A stretch of 64,000 nt of DNA from Kordia algicida OT-1 (GCF_000154725.1 NZ_DS544873.1:2317340-2381339); one strand, 5' to 3'; shown: positions 1-9,253, counted from the stretch's first letter. The notes: a model not told the origin generated them from the sequence alone. A program made the numbers and translations.

Positions 1-119
1 GAAAAATCAATTTCCTCCGCCATTATTCGCAATACATCCGATCTGTTGACCATTGTTAACACCTTTGTCATACTTGCACGAAGTTGTTCATGGTTTTTAA
101 AATTTTCAAAAATTCCCAT
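1..119 (-). CDS. Hypothetical protein, N-terminal part only (runs off the left edge)
   Basis: An open frame begins with ATG at 119 on the minus strand and stays open to the window edge. The 39 visible residues begin MGIFENFKNHEQLRASM and are mostly charged and helical-looking, with no signal peptide. The start lies 16 bases after the stop of the DUF2589-like frame on the same strand, so the two are probably co-transcribed. The family cannot be recognised from this fragment. Confidence 0.5.
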   Translation of the reverse strand, partial: MGIFENFKNHEQLRASMTKVLTMVNRSDVLRIMAEEIDF

Positions 120-135
120 GATATACGTATTGAAG

Positions 136-351
136 TCAATTAACATCAAATTCAGTTTCTACGTTTCTTGATGCAATCGAATTTATTTTTGCGTTAAAAT
201 CTACTGTAGTTTCATCAAGACTAATAAAAGGAATTAGCAACATGATTAAAATTGGCACTTCAATTTTCATATCTTGAAATTGTGCAGGTCTTGCTACTTG
301 CGTTCCTAAAGCTGACGAAACTGTTGGAGCTACAATAGTTAATCTAGCCAC
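136..351 (-). CDS. Short DUF2589-like protein
   Basis: The middle of this small protein reads VPILIMLLIPFISLDETTV and then DFNAKINS. That resembles the conserved core of DUF2589 proteins (a 'vPlLtivPiPfl-idevtiDFnakI' pattern), a family of unknown function that often occurs as tandem paralogues. Family members I know of are roughly 150-200 residues, so this one (71-79 residues) lacks most of the usual N-terminal part and may be a truncated paralogue. The start is uncertain. GTG at 351 has a GGAGG seven bases upstream, while an in-frame TTG at 375 is also possible. The next gene follows after 16 bases on the same strand. Family assignment rests on pattern memory only. Confidence 0.4.
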   Translation of the reverse strand: MARLTIVAPTVSSALGTQVARPAQFQDMKIEVPILIMLLIPFISLDETTVDFNAKINSIASRNVETEFDVN

Positions 352-440
352 AGTTGTTCCTCCAGAAAAAATCAAGGAAGAAAACTAGATTGTTACAGGG
401 AAAACGCTATTTAATTTTTAGGAAAAGTACTAAAAACCAA

Positions 441-467
441 AAACCTCAGTATTTTTTACTGAGGTTT
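441..467 (-). terminator. Hairpin terminator after the GH18-type gene
   Basis: AAACCTCAGT (441-450) pairs perfectly with ACTGAGGTTT (458-467) around a seven-base loop. On the minus strand the stem runs into a T-rich stretch. It lies 35 bp past the stop of the gene ending at 502. Confidence 0.75.
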
Positions 468-501
468 CTTACTATTTGACTAAGATGGTATTGTATTCTT
501 T

Positions 502-1356
502 TTATTTTAATCCGCTTAAAATAGCATTTGCATACGCTTGCGGATCATTTCCACATTTTTCAATATCGTCATATAACCAGATGAATCCGCCTTGAATTTT
601 GTCTTTTTTCCACTTTGTAAACTGACTTTTTATTTGCTTTGGATCCATTCCTTGCGTACAATTATCACCATGCTTACACCATAAACCTGGATCGATAAAG
701 CCTGCGGCATCAAAATTACTTCCCATAGCTTTTTGTAATGGATCAATCCAACCTTGTTTAACATAGCCAATATTTCCTGCTCCACCAGCATAACATTGTA
801 AATTGAATCCTGTAACTAATCCTGGATTTGTTTTTTCTAAAAGAACCAAACAATTGATCCAGAACGCACTGTTTGTGTACGGACAAAATGTAATTTGCTT
901 ATATCCGATTGTTGCCAACATACGACTCAGTCGTGTAATGGTATTGATATTGTAGTTTCCTTCATCATCATAATCAATTCCATCAATTGCAGGAATTGCT
1001 TCTAATAAAGCTTGAAAGTTTCTGTATAAAATACTCGTTGGTCCGTCACCTTGTGTATTGAGTAACGTCATAATGTGATAAAAATCGTTTGTTTCCCAGC
1101 CTCCAATTGAGAATAGGATTCTATTGACGCTTCCACCTTCCTTTACTTCTGCTAATTGTTGTCCCCAACTATGATCGCCCACGTAAGACCCGCTGGTTAC
1201 AATTAGTGTGTCATTGTATGCTAAATCTCCATTAGGGCGCACATGTAGTGCCCAACAAACAACTGTTGTAAAATCTGATTTTTTGATTGTTGGTAATGCT
1301 GAATTTTCTCCCGGATAAAAAGGTCCGCCGCCATAAATTGATGCTGTAAGTGCCAT
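502..1356 (-). CDS. Glycoside hydrolase family 18-like protein (chitinase-type fold)
   Basis: The 284-residue protein carries the two GH18 signatures: SIGGW (about residues 83-87, the SxGG strand) and DGIDYDDE (125-132), which fits DxxDxDxE with the catalytic acid at Glu132. GH18 enzymes cut beta-1,4-linked GlcNAc polymers (chitin, N-glycan cores) by substrate-assisted catalysis. No signal peptide is evident: the N-terminus is MALTASIYGG, a beta strand directly at the start. Either the protein is cytoplasmic or it leaves by an unusual route. The catalytic residues are intact, so activity is plausible, but substrate is unknown. It is a stand-alone gene with its own terminator at 441-467. Confidence 0.75.
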   Translation of the reverse strand: MALTASIYGGGPFYPGENSALPTIKKSDFTTVVCWALHVRPNGDLAYNDTLIVTSGSYVGDHSWGQQLAEVKEGGSVNRILFSIGGWETNDFYHIMTLLNTQGDGPTSILYRNFQALLEAIPAIDGIDYDDEGNYNINTITRLSRMLATIGYKQITFCPYTNSAFWINCLVLLEKTNPGLVTGFNLQCYAGGAGNIGYVKQGWIDPLQKAMGSNFDAAGFIDPGLWCKHGDNCTQGMDPKQIKSQFTKWKKDKIQGGFIWLYDDIEKCGNDPQAYANAILSGLK

Positions 1357-1600
1357 AAGTATAGTTTTTAGTTTGTTATATGGTAAACTTACAATTGAAA
1401 CATTAGAATTTTTAACGTGATTTTCTTGATTTTGAAATTCCCGTATTTTTACTTGGTTTATATTTTGATTGAAAAATTAAAAGATTGAAGAATTTAAAAA
1501 TTACTATGATTTTTAAAAAATTTCCTTTTTGCCATTGTAATTGCTTTCTACAGAAACTATATAGGTTTGGAGAATGTAATGTTGATTTTATAATGAAAGT

Positions 1601-1885
1601 AGTTCAACTTACAATTTTAAATGCATCTTTCAGACTTTTTAAGTGTTACGTATCATAAAAAGCGATCACTCTTTTAAAAAAATCAAAACTTCATAGAGAA
1701 AGATTCCTTTAGACAAAGGAATTAGTTCAACTTACAATTTTAAATGCGTCTTTCAGACTTTTTCAAGTGTTACGTATCATAAAAAGCGAGCACTCTTTTA
1801 AAAAAATCAAAACTTCAGAGAGAAAGATTCCTTTAGACAAAGGAATTAGTTCAACTTACAATTTTAAACGCGCCTTTCAGACTTT
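1601..1885. repeat. Tandem repeat, about 123 bp unit, 2.3 copies
   Basis: Units begin AGTTCAACTTACAATTTTAA at 1601, 1724 and 1848. The first two are 123 and 124 bp and differ at only a few positions; the third stops after about 38 bp. Each full unit contains the perfect inverted repeat ATTCCTTT-AGAC-AAAGGAAT near its end. No coding potential is seen inside the unit. Confidence 0.85.
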
Positions 1886-1908
1886 TTAAAATTGAGTTTC
1901 ACTAAAAA

Positions 1909-1942
1909 AAAACTCCAAAGCTTTCACTTTGGAGTTTTTACG
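1909..1942 (-). terminator. Terminator of the DUF4293 gene
   Basis: AACTCCAAAG (1911-1920) pairs with CTTTGGAGTT (1927-1936). On the minus strand the stem is followed by a run of T. It lies just past the stop at 1968. Confidence 0.75.
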
Positions 1943-1967
1943 CACTAAGATTACTAAGATGTTAGGT

Positions 1968-2378
1968 TTATCGCAATCGATCTACAGATTTTACAAGATC
2001 TTCATCCTTCTTTATTGCTCGGTTTGCGAGCACTAATAAAACGATAGAAATGATAGGAAGAATGATCCCAATACCTTTCTCTGAGATTTCACTCTCTCCA
2101 GATAAATTTAGCATTCGATATACAAATATCCCTAATAAAATAAGGTGTAATAAGATGTTGAAGCGATTCAACACAAATTGTAATTTTCTATTTTTGAATA
2201 AAAAGATTGTGATTAAAGCCAATACTGCTGACGCCATAAACAAACCTAAATATAAGGGTTCGTCTTTTGCAAACACTGCTGCTCCATTTTCTAGCGTGTA
2301 CAGACCAAATACAAACGTTAAACCACCAGCAATTGCAGCGACTAATAATAGGTATATGGTTTGTATTCTTTGAATCAT
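1968..2378 (-). CDS. DUF4293 family inner-membrane protein
   Basis: The 136-residue protein starts MIQRIQTIYLLLVAAIAGG and has four hydrophobic segments (about residues 7-25, 42-60, 69-88 and 100-117). This size and topology, with an initial MIQRIQT(I/V)(Y/W)L motif, is typical of the DUF4293 family of Bacteroidota, whose function is unknown. It is divergent from rho, as is often the case in flavobacteria. A TATTTTTG -7 box lies at 2396-2403 just upstream of the start, and a hairpin terminator follows the stop. Confidence 0.85.
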   Translation of the reverse strand: MIQRIQTIYLLLVAAIAGGLTFVFGLYTLENGAAVFAKDEPLYLGLFMASAVLALITIFLFKNRKLQFVLNRFNILLHLILLGIFVYRMLNLSGESEISEKGIGIILPIISIVLLVLANRAIKKDEDLVKSVDRLR

Positions 2379-2395
2379 ATCTTAAAATTGGATCA

Positions 2396-2403
2396 CAAAA
2401 ATA
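2396..2403 (-). promoter_or_regulatory. Putative -7 box of the DUF4293 gene
   Basis: TATTTTTG on the minus strand matches the Bacteroidota -7 consensus TAnnTTTG exactly and sits 18 bp upstream of the start codon. No clear -33 TTG is seen. Confidence 0.4.
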
Positions 2404-2557
2404 ATAGTTCTTTTCATAAAATACTATTTTGTTTATTAAAATAAATTTGTATTATTGCATAGACAATTCATAATCTATTGTTAATAATAGATTTACACAC
2501 TTCTTAAGAGTATTTTTATCACTCATTTTTCAAAAAAAATTCATTACAATCCAATAA

Positions 2558-4285
2558 ATGTTAGAAATTTCAGAATTAAAAAGCAAAAAACTCCCTGAGC
2601 TACAAGAGATAGCGAAGACTTTAGCCGTTCCGAAGTACAGATCTTTAAAGAAATTAGATTTAATTTATAAAATATTAGACCTTCAAGCGAGCAATCCTGA
2701 ATCGGTAGCACCGATTACTAAAGTTGAACCCAAGCCAAAAGCTGAGGAAACTACTACTAAGAGAAAGCGGATTAAGCGAGAACCTAATCAACGATCTGAG
2801 AAAACTACCGCATCTTCTTCACAACAAAAAAAGTCTGAACCTACGACTTCTGAAAAATCTAACACACAAGCTTCCAAACAAAGTAAGCAACCACGCAAGA
2901 CATCTGATAAGAATCAAAAAAACAATCCGCCACAAGCGAAAAAAGAAGATTCTAAAAAGAATACGAATGATTCTTCAGACAATAATAGCAAACAACAGCA
3001 TAACAATAACAAGAAAGATCATTCTCAGCAAAATAATAAGCAACATAATAACAAGAAGGATCATTCTCAACAAAATAATAAGCAACACAATAACAACAAA
3101 AAGGATAATTCCAATAAAAATAACGGAAATAAAGATCAGCGTAATCGCTATCGTGAGCCTGATTTTGAATTTGACGGAATTATTGAAAGTGAAGGTGTAC
3201 TCGACATCATGCAAGATGGTTACGGATTTTTAAGATCATCTGACTACAACTATTTGTCTTCACCTGATGATATTTATGTATCACAATCACAAATTCGTTT
3301 GTTTGGACTGAAAACTGGAGATACCGTATTAGGTATTGTAAGACCTCCAAAAGAAGGCGAAAAGTATTTTCCTTTAATAAAGGTTAGCAAAATTAACGGA
3401 ATGGATCCTCAAGTAGTACGAGATCGTGTTGCATTTGAGCATTTGACACCGTTATTTCCAGATGAGAAATTTAATTTAGCTCATCGTCAAAGTACAATCT
3501 CTACACGAATTATGGATTTGTTTGCTCCAATAGGAAAAGGACAAAGAGGAATGATTGTTTCGCAGCCAAAAACAGGTAAAACAATGTTATTGAAAGATGT
3601 TGCGAATGCTATTGCAGCAAATCATCCTGAGGTTTATCAAATTGTATTGTTAATTGATGAACGTCCTGAAGAAGTTACCGACATGCAACGCAATGTGAAA
3701 GGTGAAGTAATTGCTTCAACCTTTGATAAAGAGGCTTCAGATCATGTTAAAGTTGCTAATATTGTTTTAGAAAAAGCAAAACGTTTGGTAGAATGTGGAC
3801 ACGATGTTGTTATTTTACTGGATTCGATCACACGACTTGCCAGAGCCTATAATACGGTACAACCTGCTTCTGGAAAGATATTAAGTGGTGGTGTGGATGC
3901 AAATGCACTTCACAAACCAAAACGTTTCTTTGGAGCTGCCAGAAATATTGAAGGTGGCGGATCATTATCAATTATTGCTACAGCATTGACAGAAACTGGA
4001 TCTAAAATGGATGAAGTAATTTTTGAGGAATTTAAAGGAACTGGTAACATGGAACTTCAGTTAGATCGTAAGATTTCTAATAGAAGAATCTTCCCTGCAA
4101 TCGATCTTACTTCTTCAAGTACGCGTAGAGACGATTTATTACTTGATGATAACACAATTCAGCGTATGTGGGTAATGCGAAAGTATTTGGCAGATATGAA
4201 TCCTGTAGAAGCAATGGAATTTATCAACCAACGTATAAAACAAACTAGAAATAATGAGGAATTTTTGATTTCTATGAACGCATAA
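2558..4285 (+). CDS. rho: Transcription termination factor Rho
   Basis: Hexameric RNA-dependent ATPase that ends transcription at unstructured RNA. The order is a Rho N-terminal helical domain (about residues 1-43), a low-complexity insert rich in Asn, Lys, Gln and Ser (about 50-200), the cold-shock-like RNA-binding domain (about 207-280, containing DGYGFLRS), and the RecA-like ATPase with Walker A SQPKTGKT and Walker [14 protein letters not shown]. At 575 residues it is far longer than the 419-residue E. coli protein, because of the insert; long inserts are usual in Bacteroidota Rho. Part of the insert is encoded by tandem DNA repeats of about 50 bp (roughly 3000-3110). It stands alone, with a strong terminator directly after the stop. 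Confidence 0.97.
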   Translation: MLEISELKSKKLPELQEIAKTLAVPKYRSLKKLDLIYKILDLQASNPESVAPITKVEPKPKAEETTTKRKRIKREPNQRSEKTTASSSQQKKSEPTTSEKSNTQASKQSKQPRKTSDKNQKNNPPQAKKEDSKKNTNDSSDNNSKQQHNNNKKDHSQQNNKQHNNKKDHSQQNNKQHNNNKKDNSNKNNGNKDQRNRYREPDFEFDGIIESEGVLDIMQDGYGFLRSSDYNYLSSPDDIYVSQSQIRLFGLKTGDTVLGIVRPPKEGEKYFPLIKVSKINGMDPQVVRDRVAFEHLTPLFPDEKFNLAHRQSTISTRIMDLFAPIGKGQRGMIVSQPKTGKTMLLKDVANAIAANHPEVYQIVLLIDERPEEVTDMQRNVKGEVIASTFDKEASDHVKVANIVLEKAKRLVECGHDVVILLDSITRLARAYNTVQPASGKILSGGVDANALHKPKRFFGAARNIEGGGSLSIIATALTETGSKMDEVIFEEFKGTGNMELQLDRKISNRRIFPAIDLTSSSTRRDDLLLDDNTIQRMWVMRKYLADMNPVEAMEFINQRIKQTRNNEEFLISMNA

Positions 4286-4314
4286 AGCTATTTAGAATTA
4301 CAAAATACCATATT

Positions 4315-4356
4315 AAAAAAAGCTACTTACAATTATTTATGTAAGTAGCTTTTTTA
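4315..4356 (+). terminator. Terminator of rho
   Basis: AGCTACTTAC (4321-4330) pairs with GTAAGTAGCT (4341-4350), flanked by A and T runs, 35 bp after the rho stop codon. Confidence 0.85.
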
Positions 4357-4388
4357 ATTGCTAACTTTTTGAAGGAAAAGTTTAGGTA

Positions 4389-4416
4389 TAAAAAAAGCTC
4401 CAACAAATGTTGAAGC
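4389..4416 (-). terminator. Terminator of rpsT
   Basis: On the minus strand AGCTTCAACA pairs with TGTTGGAGCT (one mismatch) and is followed by seven T. It lies 27 bp after the rpsT stop. Confidence 0.75.
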
Positions 4417-4442
4417 TATATATTATAAAGTTAATTTCTTCT

Positions 4443-4694
4443 TTATAAAGAACTAACGTGCTTTGCTAACTTTGATTTTAAATTAGCTGCTTTATTATCA
4501 TGGATAATGTTACGCTTTGCTAATTTATCAATCATAGATACTACATTAGAGAATAAAGCCTCAGCTTCTTTCTTATCCGTCAATGCTCTTAATTTCTTAA
4601 TAGCATTACGAGTAGTTTTATGCTGATATCTGTTTCTTAGACGCTTTGTCTCGTTACTTCTAATTCTCTTTAATGCTGACTTGTGATTTGCCAT
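4443..4694 (-). CDS. rpsT: 30S ribosomal protein S20
   Basis: The 83-residue basic protein begins [20 protein letters not shown], the typical S20 N-terminus, and continues with the helical Lys/Arg-rich body that binds the 5' and 3' minor domains of 16S rRNA. Length is normal for the family. It lies 39 bp downstream of a tRNA-Glu gene on the same strand and is probably transcribed with the two tRNAs. A hairpin with a T run follows the stop. Confidence 0.97.
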   Translation of the reverse strand: MANHKSALKRIRSNETKRLRNRYQHKTTRNAIKKLRALTDKKEAEALFSNVVSMIDKLAKRNIIHDNKAANLKSKLAKHVSSL

Positions 4695-4733
4695 CTCTCT
4701 TTTTAATTAATCTTTTTTAAACTTAATGTTTAG

Positions 4734-4805
4734 TAGCCCGTAGGGGATTCGAACCCCTGTTACCAGGATGAAAACCTGGCGTCCTAACCCCTAGACGAAC
4801 GGGCC
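4734..4805 (-). tRNA. tRNA-Glu (anticodon TTC)
   Basis: The minus strand folds into a full cloverleaf. The acceptor stem is GGCCCGT/ACGGGCT, the anticodon arm CCAGG-TTTTCAT-CCTGG puts TTC in the anticodon, and the T arm contains GGTTCGAATCC. CCA is not encoded. It is identical to the copy at 4879-4950. Confidence 0.95.
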
Positions 4806-4825
4806 ATCATTTTTCAATGAGGTTG

Positions 4826-4833
4826 CAAATTTA
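4826..4833 (-). promoter_or_regulatory. Putative -7 box between the two tRNA-Glu genes
   Basis: TAAATTTG on the minus strand matches TAnnTTTG exactly, 20 bp upstream of the second tRNA. No properly spaced -33 element is visible. Confidence 0.35.
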
Positions 4834-4878
4834 ATTTATTAATTAATATTTGCAAATAAAACTTTCAGAAAAAATTAG

Positions 4879-4950
4879 TAGCCCGTAGGGGATTCGAACC
4901 CCTGTTACCAGGATGAAAACCTGGCGTCCTAACCCCTAGACGAACGGGCC
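4879..4950 (-). tRNA. tRNA-Glu (anticodon TTC), first of the tandem pair
   Basis: Same 72-nt cloverleaf and TTC anticodon as the copy at 4734-4805, 73 bp away. The duplication covers the tRNA and two flanking bases; the spacers differ. A near-perfect Bacteroidota promoter lies 20 bp upstream. Confidence 0.95.
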
Positions 4951-4970
4951 ATTATTTCTGTTAGCGGATG

Positions 4971-5000
4971 CAAAAATACAACTATTTTTATATGCTCCAA
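4971..5000 (-). promoter_or_regulatory. Promoter of the tRNA-Glu pair and possibly rpsT
   Basis: On the minus strand a TTG -33 element (4998-5000) and a TATTTTTG -7 element (4971-4978) are separated by 19 bases, a full match to the Bacteroidota vegetative promoter. It points into the first tRNA-Glu. Confidence 0.7.
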
Positions 5001-5028
5001 CTATTTTTTAAAGTTTTTTTTATTTTTT

Positions 5029-6507
5029 TTAATATGCCTTTGCAAATAGCACTCTCTTAGTTGATTTCTGACCCGAATATACACATTTTCCTTCTTCTTC
5101 CAAAGCATCTAATGGAATACAACGAATTGTTGCTTTTGTGAGTTCTTTTATTTTGTTTTCCGTTTCTGCAGTTCCATCCCAATGTGCAGATACAAATCCG
5201 CCTTTATTAGCAATGATATCTTTGAATTCATCAAATGTATCCACTTCAGTTGTGTTATCGTCTCTGTAATTTTTTGCTTTGTTAAATAAATCCTCTTGAA
5301 TGGTTTCTAACAAGCTCACAACAGTCGCCACAGCATCTTCTTGCGCTACAGATTGTTTTTCGAAGGTATCTCTACGAGCAATTTCCAAAGTACCATTTTC
5401 AAGATCACGTGCACCTAACGCTATACGTAGTGGCACACCTTTTAATTCCCATTCAGCAAATTTAGCTCCAGGACGTAATGTATCTCTTTTGTCAAATTTG
5501 ATAGAAACTCCTTTTGCTTTTAATTCATTGGAGATTTCAGTTACTTTTTTAGCAATTGCTTCAAATTGTTCTTCATTTTTATATATAGGAACAAAAACCA
5601 CTTGTATTGGTGCTAATTTTGGAGGTAACACCAATCCTGCATCATCGCTATGCGTCATAATCAATCCGCCCATTAATCGCGTAGAAACTCCCCAAGAAGT
5701 TGCCCAAACCAATTCTTGTTTCCCTTCTTTGGTTGCATATTTTACATCAAATGCTTCTGCAAAGTTTTGCCCTAAGAAATGTGAAGTTCCTGCTTGCAAT
5801 GCCTTTCCATCTTGCATAAGTGCTTCTATGGTATAAGTATCTAGAGCTCCAGCAAAACGCTCACTTTCTGTTTTAGCACCTTTTACAACTGGCATTGCCA
5901 TAAAATCTTCTGCAAATTCAGCATATACTTTTTGCATTTGTAACGACTCTGCTACCGCTTCATCTTTTGTTGCATGCGCTGTGTGCCCTTCTTGCCATAA
6001 AAACTCTGCTGTTCTTAAAAAAAGGCGTGTACGCATTTCCCAACGAACTACATTTGCCCATTGGTTTATTAAAATAGGTAAATCTCTGTACGACTGAATC
6101 CAATTTTTATATGTATTCCAAATAATTGCCTCACTTGTAGGACGTACAATTAGTTCTTCTTCAAGTTTTGCATTTGGATCTACCATTAGTTTGCCTTCTT
6201 TATCAGGATCCGTTTTGAGTCGGTAATGTGTTACAACAGCACACTCTTTTGCAAAACCCTCTGCATTTTTTTCTTCGGCTTCAAAGAGACTTTTTGGCAC
6301 AAATAGCGGAAAATAAGCATTTTCATGTCCTGTTTCTTTAAACATTTTATCTAATTGAGCTTGCATTTTTTCCCAAATAGCATAACCATATGGCTTAATT
6401 ACCATACAACCTCTAACAGCTGAGTTTTCAGCTAAATCAGCCTTTACAACCAATTCATTATACCATTTTGAGTAATCCTCTGTTCTCTTAGTTAATTTCT
6501 TGCTCAT
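5029..6507 (-). CDS. proS: Prolyl-tRNA synthetase, short (archaeal/eukaryotic-like) type
   Basis: Class II synthetase that charges tRNA-Pro. At 492 residues it belongs to the short form without the editing insertion of E. coli ProS. Visible motifs are the class II motif 2 region ([19 protein letters not shown]), the TxE/E loop ([10 protein letters not shown]) and the motif 3 region with [17 protein letters not shown]. The C-terminal zinc-type domain ends ...[11 protein letters not shown], with Tyr as the last residue, as is usual in this form. The start ATG at 6507 fits the family N-terminus ([17 protein letters not shown]). It is divergent from the lipoprotein gene at 6608. Confidence 0.97.
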   Translation of the reverse strand: MSKKLTKRTEDYSKWYNELVVKADLAENSAVRGCMVIKPYGYAIWEKMQAQLDKMFKETGHENAYFPLFVPKSLFEAEEKNAEGFAKECAVVTHYRLKTDPDKEGKLMVDPNAKLEEELIVRPTSEAIIWNTYKNWIQSYRDLPILINQWANVVRWEMRTRLFLRTAEFLWQEGHTAHATKDEAVAESLQMQKVYAEFAEDFMAMPVVKGAKTESERFAGALDTYTIEALMQDGKALQAGTSHFLGQNFAEAFDVKYATKEGKQELVWATSWGVSTRLMGGLIMTHSDDAGLVLPPKLAPIQVVFVPIYKNEEQFEAIAKKVTEISNELKAKGVSIKFDKRDTLRPGAKFAEWELKGVPLRIALGARDLENGTLEIARRDTFEKQSVAQEDAVATVVSLLETIQEDLFNKAKNYRDDNTTEVDTFDEFKDIIANKGGFVSAHWDGTAETENKIKELTKATIRCIPLDALEEEGKCVYSGQKSTKRVLFAKAY

Positions 6508-6571
6508 TCTTAGTAGTTTGGCACAAATATTGTGAATATGTTAAATATAAAATAGTTTCGACAAAACTAAC

Positions 6572-6579
6572 TATTTTTG
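6572..6579 (+). promoter_or_regulatory. Putative -7 box upstream of the Gly/Trp-rich lipoprotein
   Basis: TATTTTTG matches TAnnTTTG exactly and lies 28 bp before the ATG at 6608. The start is also preceded by AGGAG (6601-6605), unusual for a phylum that rarely relies on Shine-Dalgarno pairing. Confidence 0.5.
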
Positions 6580-6607
6580 TATTGTTCAACAATTAATTTT
6601 AGGAGAT

Positions 6608-7642
6608 ATGCGAGTAATTTACCATTTAAAAAACAACATAAGCGCTATATATATTTTAGCGCTAACTTTATTGACATTAACATCTTGTGGAACTTATCAA
6701 CAAGCGACATATGATGACGGAATTTACAGTTCTGGAGAAGAAACTAGAGAAACAGCTCAGGTTACTACAACTCCAAATGCTAATGCATATCAAAATTATT
6801 TTGAACAAAAGTCCTTTGAGGCTGAAGATCGCTACGGCGAAGTTTTTACAGATATAGATTCTTATTCTAGTCAAGGTGATAACGTTGAAACAGAAACAGA
6901 AGTTGAAGCAATTGGGTATACTGAAAGCTATTCTCCTTGGGGCGAAACTGCTGACGACATTACTATTAATGTTTTTAACGGTGGCGGTTTTTACGGTCCT
7001 CAATTTGGATTGTGGAACAATTGGGGTTGGAACCGTTGGGGTTGGAATCGCTGGAACCGTTGGGGCTGGGGCTGGAACAACTGGGGCTGGGGCTGGAATA
7101 ACTGGGGCTGGAACGGCGGCTGGGGATTCGGAGGCGGATTCTGCGGTATTTATGGTGGAGGATTCTACGGACCTTACGGCTATGCTGGCTTTTACGGACG
7201 CAACTGGAGATCTCCATATTACGGAAACTACGCATATAATAGAGGAAGAAGAACATACGCAAATAGAGCTTTAGCTAACAGAAGAGCTAATTACTACTCT
7301 AGAAGTACAAATAGAAACACAAGATATTCCAACTCTCGTTCTTCAAGAAGAAGTGATGGCACAATACGGTCAACAAGAAATTCTCGAAACACAAGAGCTA
7401 CACGTGGCACAAGAAGTACAAGATCAACGCGAGCAACACGCAATACAAGAAGCACAAGATCAACACGCGCTACTAGAAATTCGCACACTCGTTCAACAAT
7501 TACTAGATCGAATAATCGTTCACGAGGATCATTTAATAGTAGTAGATCATCAAGTAGAGGTTCATCTTCAATGAGATCATCTGGCGGAAGCAGATCTAGC
7601 GGAGCAAGCCGTGGTGGTGGAAGAAGAGGCGGAAGACGCTAA
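6608..7642 (+). CDS. Low-complexity lipoprotein with Gly/Trp- and Arg/Thr/Ser-rich repeats
   Basis: The 344-residue protein has a lipoprotein signal (LTLLTLTSC, lipid Cys about residue 27). An acidic linker to about residue 120 follows, then a stretch built of WGWN-type units (about 130-200), and a C-terminal third made of short Arg/Ser/Thr repeats such as RSTRATRN, ending in Gly/Arg. Net charge flips from acidic to strongly basic along the chain. Similar low-complexity proteins occur upstream of OmpP1-type porins in flavobacteria, but no function is established. It is followed after 56 bp by the porin gene and is probably in the same transcript. Its GC is locally raised in the Gly/Trp stretch, where repeats may be prone to length change. 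Confidence 0.8.
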   Translation: MRVIYHLKNNISAIYILALTLLTLTSCGTYQQATYDDGIYSSGEETRETAQVTTTPNANAYQNYFEQKSFEAEDRYGEVFTDIDSYSSQGDNVETETEVEAIGYTESYSPWGETADDITINVFNGGGFYGPQFGLWNNWGWNRWGWNRWNRWGWGWNNWGWGWNNWGWNGGWGFGGGFCGIYGGGFYGPYGYAGFYGRNWRSPYYGNYAYNRGRRTYANRALANRRANYYSRSTNRNTRYSNSRSSRRSDGTIRSTRNSRNTRATRGTRSTRSTRATRNTRSTRSTRATRNSHTRSTITRSNNRSRGSFNSSRSSSRGSSSMRSSGGSRSSGASRGGGRRGGRR

Positions 7643-7698
7643 TATCAAATCGCACACAAATATATATTCCTAAAAATAACATTTTACTAAATTAAATT

Positions 7699-9219
7699 AT
7701 GAAAAAAGTATTCATACTATTCATAGGTGTACTCGCTATGTCTGTAAGTAACGCCCAAAATATAAATGATGTCGTACGATATTCATCCGAGAATATAAAC
7801 GGTACGGCACGTTTCAAAGCAATGAGTGGAGCTTTTGGAGCTCTCGGAGGTGATTTCTCTGCATTTTCAATAAACCCTGCAGGTTCAGCCGTTTTTACCA
7901 CTAGCGAGGTTACGGTTTCATTAAGTAATTATAATAACGATAATGATGTTTCCTATTTTGGTACTGTTGCCAATAGAAATGAATCAGAATTTGATTTAAA
8001 TCAAGCAGGAATCGTTTTTGTATTCAATAATGTTGATGATGGCGATTGGAGAAAAATCTCTTTAGGTTTAAACGTACAAAACAACGGAAACTACTATAAT
8101 AATTATTTAGCAACTGGTAGAAACAATTCGCGAGGAATCGCTAACTACTTTGTAGCACTTGCCAACGGACAGTTTTTAGGTGATATTGCGCAACAAGCTG
8201 ATGAAAGCGATACGGATACTTATTTATTTTTAGGAGAAAATATTGGATTCAACGCACAACAAGGTTTCTTAGGATATGAAGGTTTTGTAATAAATCCTGT
8301 AAGCAACGACAATAACAACACTTCTTATACTTCAAATGCAGATTATTCTAATGGAGCAGATCACGATTATATTGTACAAACTTCAGGATTCAACAGAAAA
8401 TACACTTTCAATGTAGCTGCACAATACAGAAATAATCTATACTTAGGTTTAAATATCAACTCACACGATGTTGACTATAGAGAGCGCAGAGTTTTAGTAG
8501 AAACTCCTGTAAATGACGCTTCTGGCTTGCAGTATGCAGAGTTTTCAAACGAACTATACACATATGGAACAGGAATTTCTTTTCAAGTTGGAGCTATTTT
8601 AAAATTAGACAATATCCGTTTGGGAGGTTCATACCAATCACCTACTTGGTATAGCCTAAATGACGAACTAATTCAAGGATTAAGCACCGATTTCAGAGAT
8701 CCAGGGAACCCAAGTGATATTTTAAGGAGAGACATTTTCCCTAATGTTGTCAACGCATATAGAGAACACAGAATTGTAACACCAGGAAACATTACAGGTA
8801 GTTTTGCATACATTTTTGGAAAAAGCGGATTAATTAGTTTCGATTATTCTTTAAAAGATTACACGCATGCAAAAATACGTCCAACAAATGACTTCATTGT
8901 AACAAACAATGATATTGACAACCAATTACAAGCTGCTTCTTCATACAGAATTGGTGGTGAGTACAGAATCAAACAACTTAGTTTACGTGGCGGATATCGT
9001 TTTGAGCAAAGTCCATACAAAGATGGAGTTGCCATTGGCGATCTAGAAGGCTATTCATTAGGATTAGGATACAATTTTGGAAGTTTCGGAATCGATTTAG
9101 CTTACGACAGAAGCGAACAAGCGAGAAATCCTCAATTATTCCAAGCTGGCTTGGTAGACCGCGCAAACATTAACAACGTAAATTCAAACGTAACACTTTC
9201 AGTTTCGTTTAAACTATAA
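7699..9219 (+). CDS. OmpP1/FadL-family outer-membrane transport protein
   Basis: The 506-residue protein has a Sec signal peptide (MKKVFILFIGVLAMSVSNAQ). The start of the mature part, NDVVRYSSENINGTARFKAM followed by SGAFGALGGDFSAFSINPAG, is characteristic of flavobacterial OmpP1/FadL (TodX-like) barrels, which carry hydrophobic compounds across the outer membrane. The body alternates amphipathic strands, and the chain ends in a typical barrel strand (TLSVSFKL). Some databases label this branch 'hemin receptor', but nothing in the sequence supports heme as substrate. A clear terminator follows at 9254-9287. Confidence 0.88.
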   Translation: MKKVFILFIGVLAMSVSNAQNINDVVRYSSENINGTARFKAMSGAFGALGGDFSAFSINPAGSAVFTTSEVTVSLSNYNNDNDVSYFGTVANRNESEFDLNQAGIVFVFNNVDDGDWRKISLGLNVQNNGNYYNNYLATGRNNSRGIANYFVALANGQFLGDIAQQADESDTDTYLFLGENIGFNAQQGFLGYEGFVINPVSNDNNNTSYTSNADYSNGADHDYIVQTSGFNRKYTFNVAAQYRNNLYLGLNINSHDVDYRERRVLVETPVNDASGLQYAEFSNELYTYGTGISFQVGAILKLDNIRLGGSYQSPTWYSLNDELIQGLSTDFRDPGNPSDILRRDIFPNVVNAYREHRIVTPGNITGSFAYIFGKSGLISFDYSLKDYTHAKIRPTNDFIVTNNDIDNQLQAASSYRIGGEYRIKQLSLRGGYRFEQSPYKDGVAIGDLEGYSLGLGYNFGSFGIDLAYDRSEQARNPQLFQAGLVDRANINNVNSNVTLSVSFKL

Positions 9220-9253
9220 AATTACATCATCATAACCGATTGATTACCACTAA

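Larger units (their letters stand above)
1357..1967. other. Long intergenic region with tandem repeats
   Basis: No convincing gene is seen. It holds the 5' flank of the GH18-type gene, a 123-bp tandem repeat (1601-1885) and the terminator hairpin of the DUF4293 gene (1911-1942). Confidence 0.6.

Noticed and set aside
1601-1885. CRISPR array
   Set aside because: The repeated unit is 123 bp with no spacers; it is a plain tandem repeat. No cas gene is in the window.
2975-3214. A hydrophobic 79-codon frame antisense to rho
   Set aside because: It is the complement of the Asn/Lys-rich tandem repeats, which gives Ile/Leu/Val by chance; no start context or homology.
6677-7574. Several frames overlapping the Gly/Trp- and Arg-rich lipoprotein
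   Set aside because: They arise from the low-complexity repeats in other frames and have no signal, domain or spacing support.
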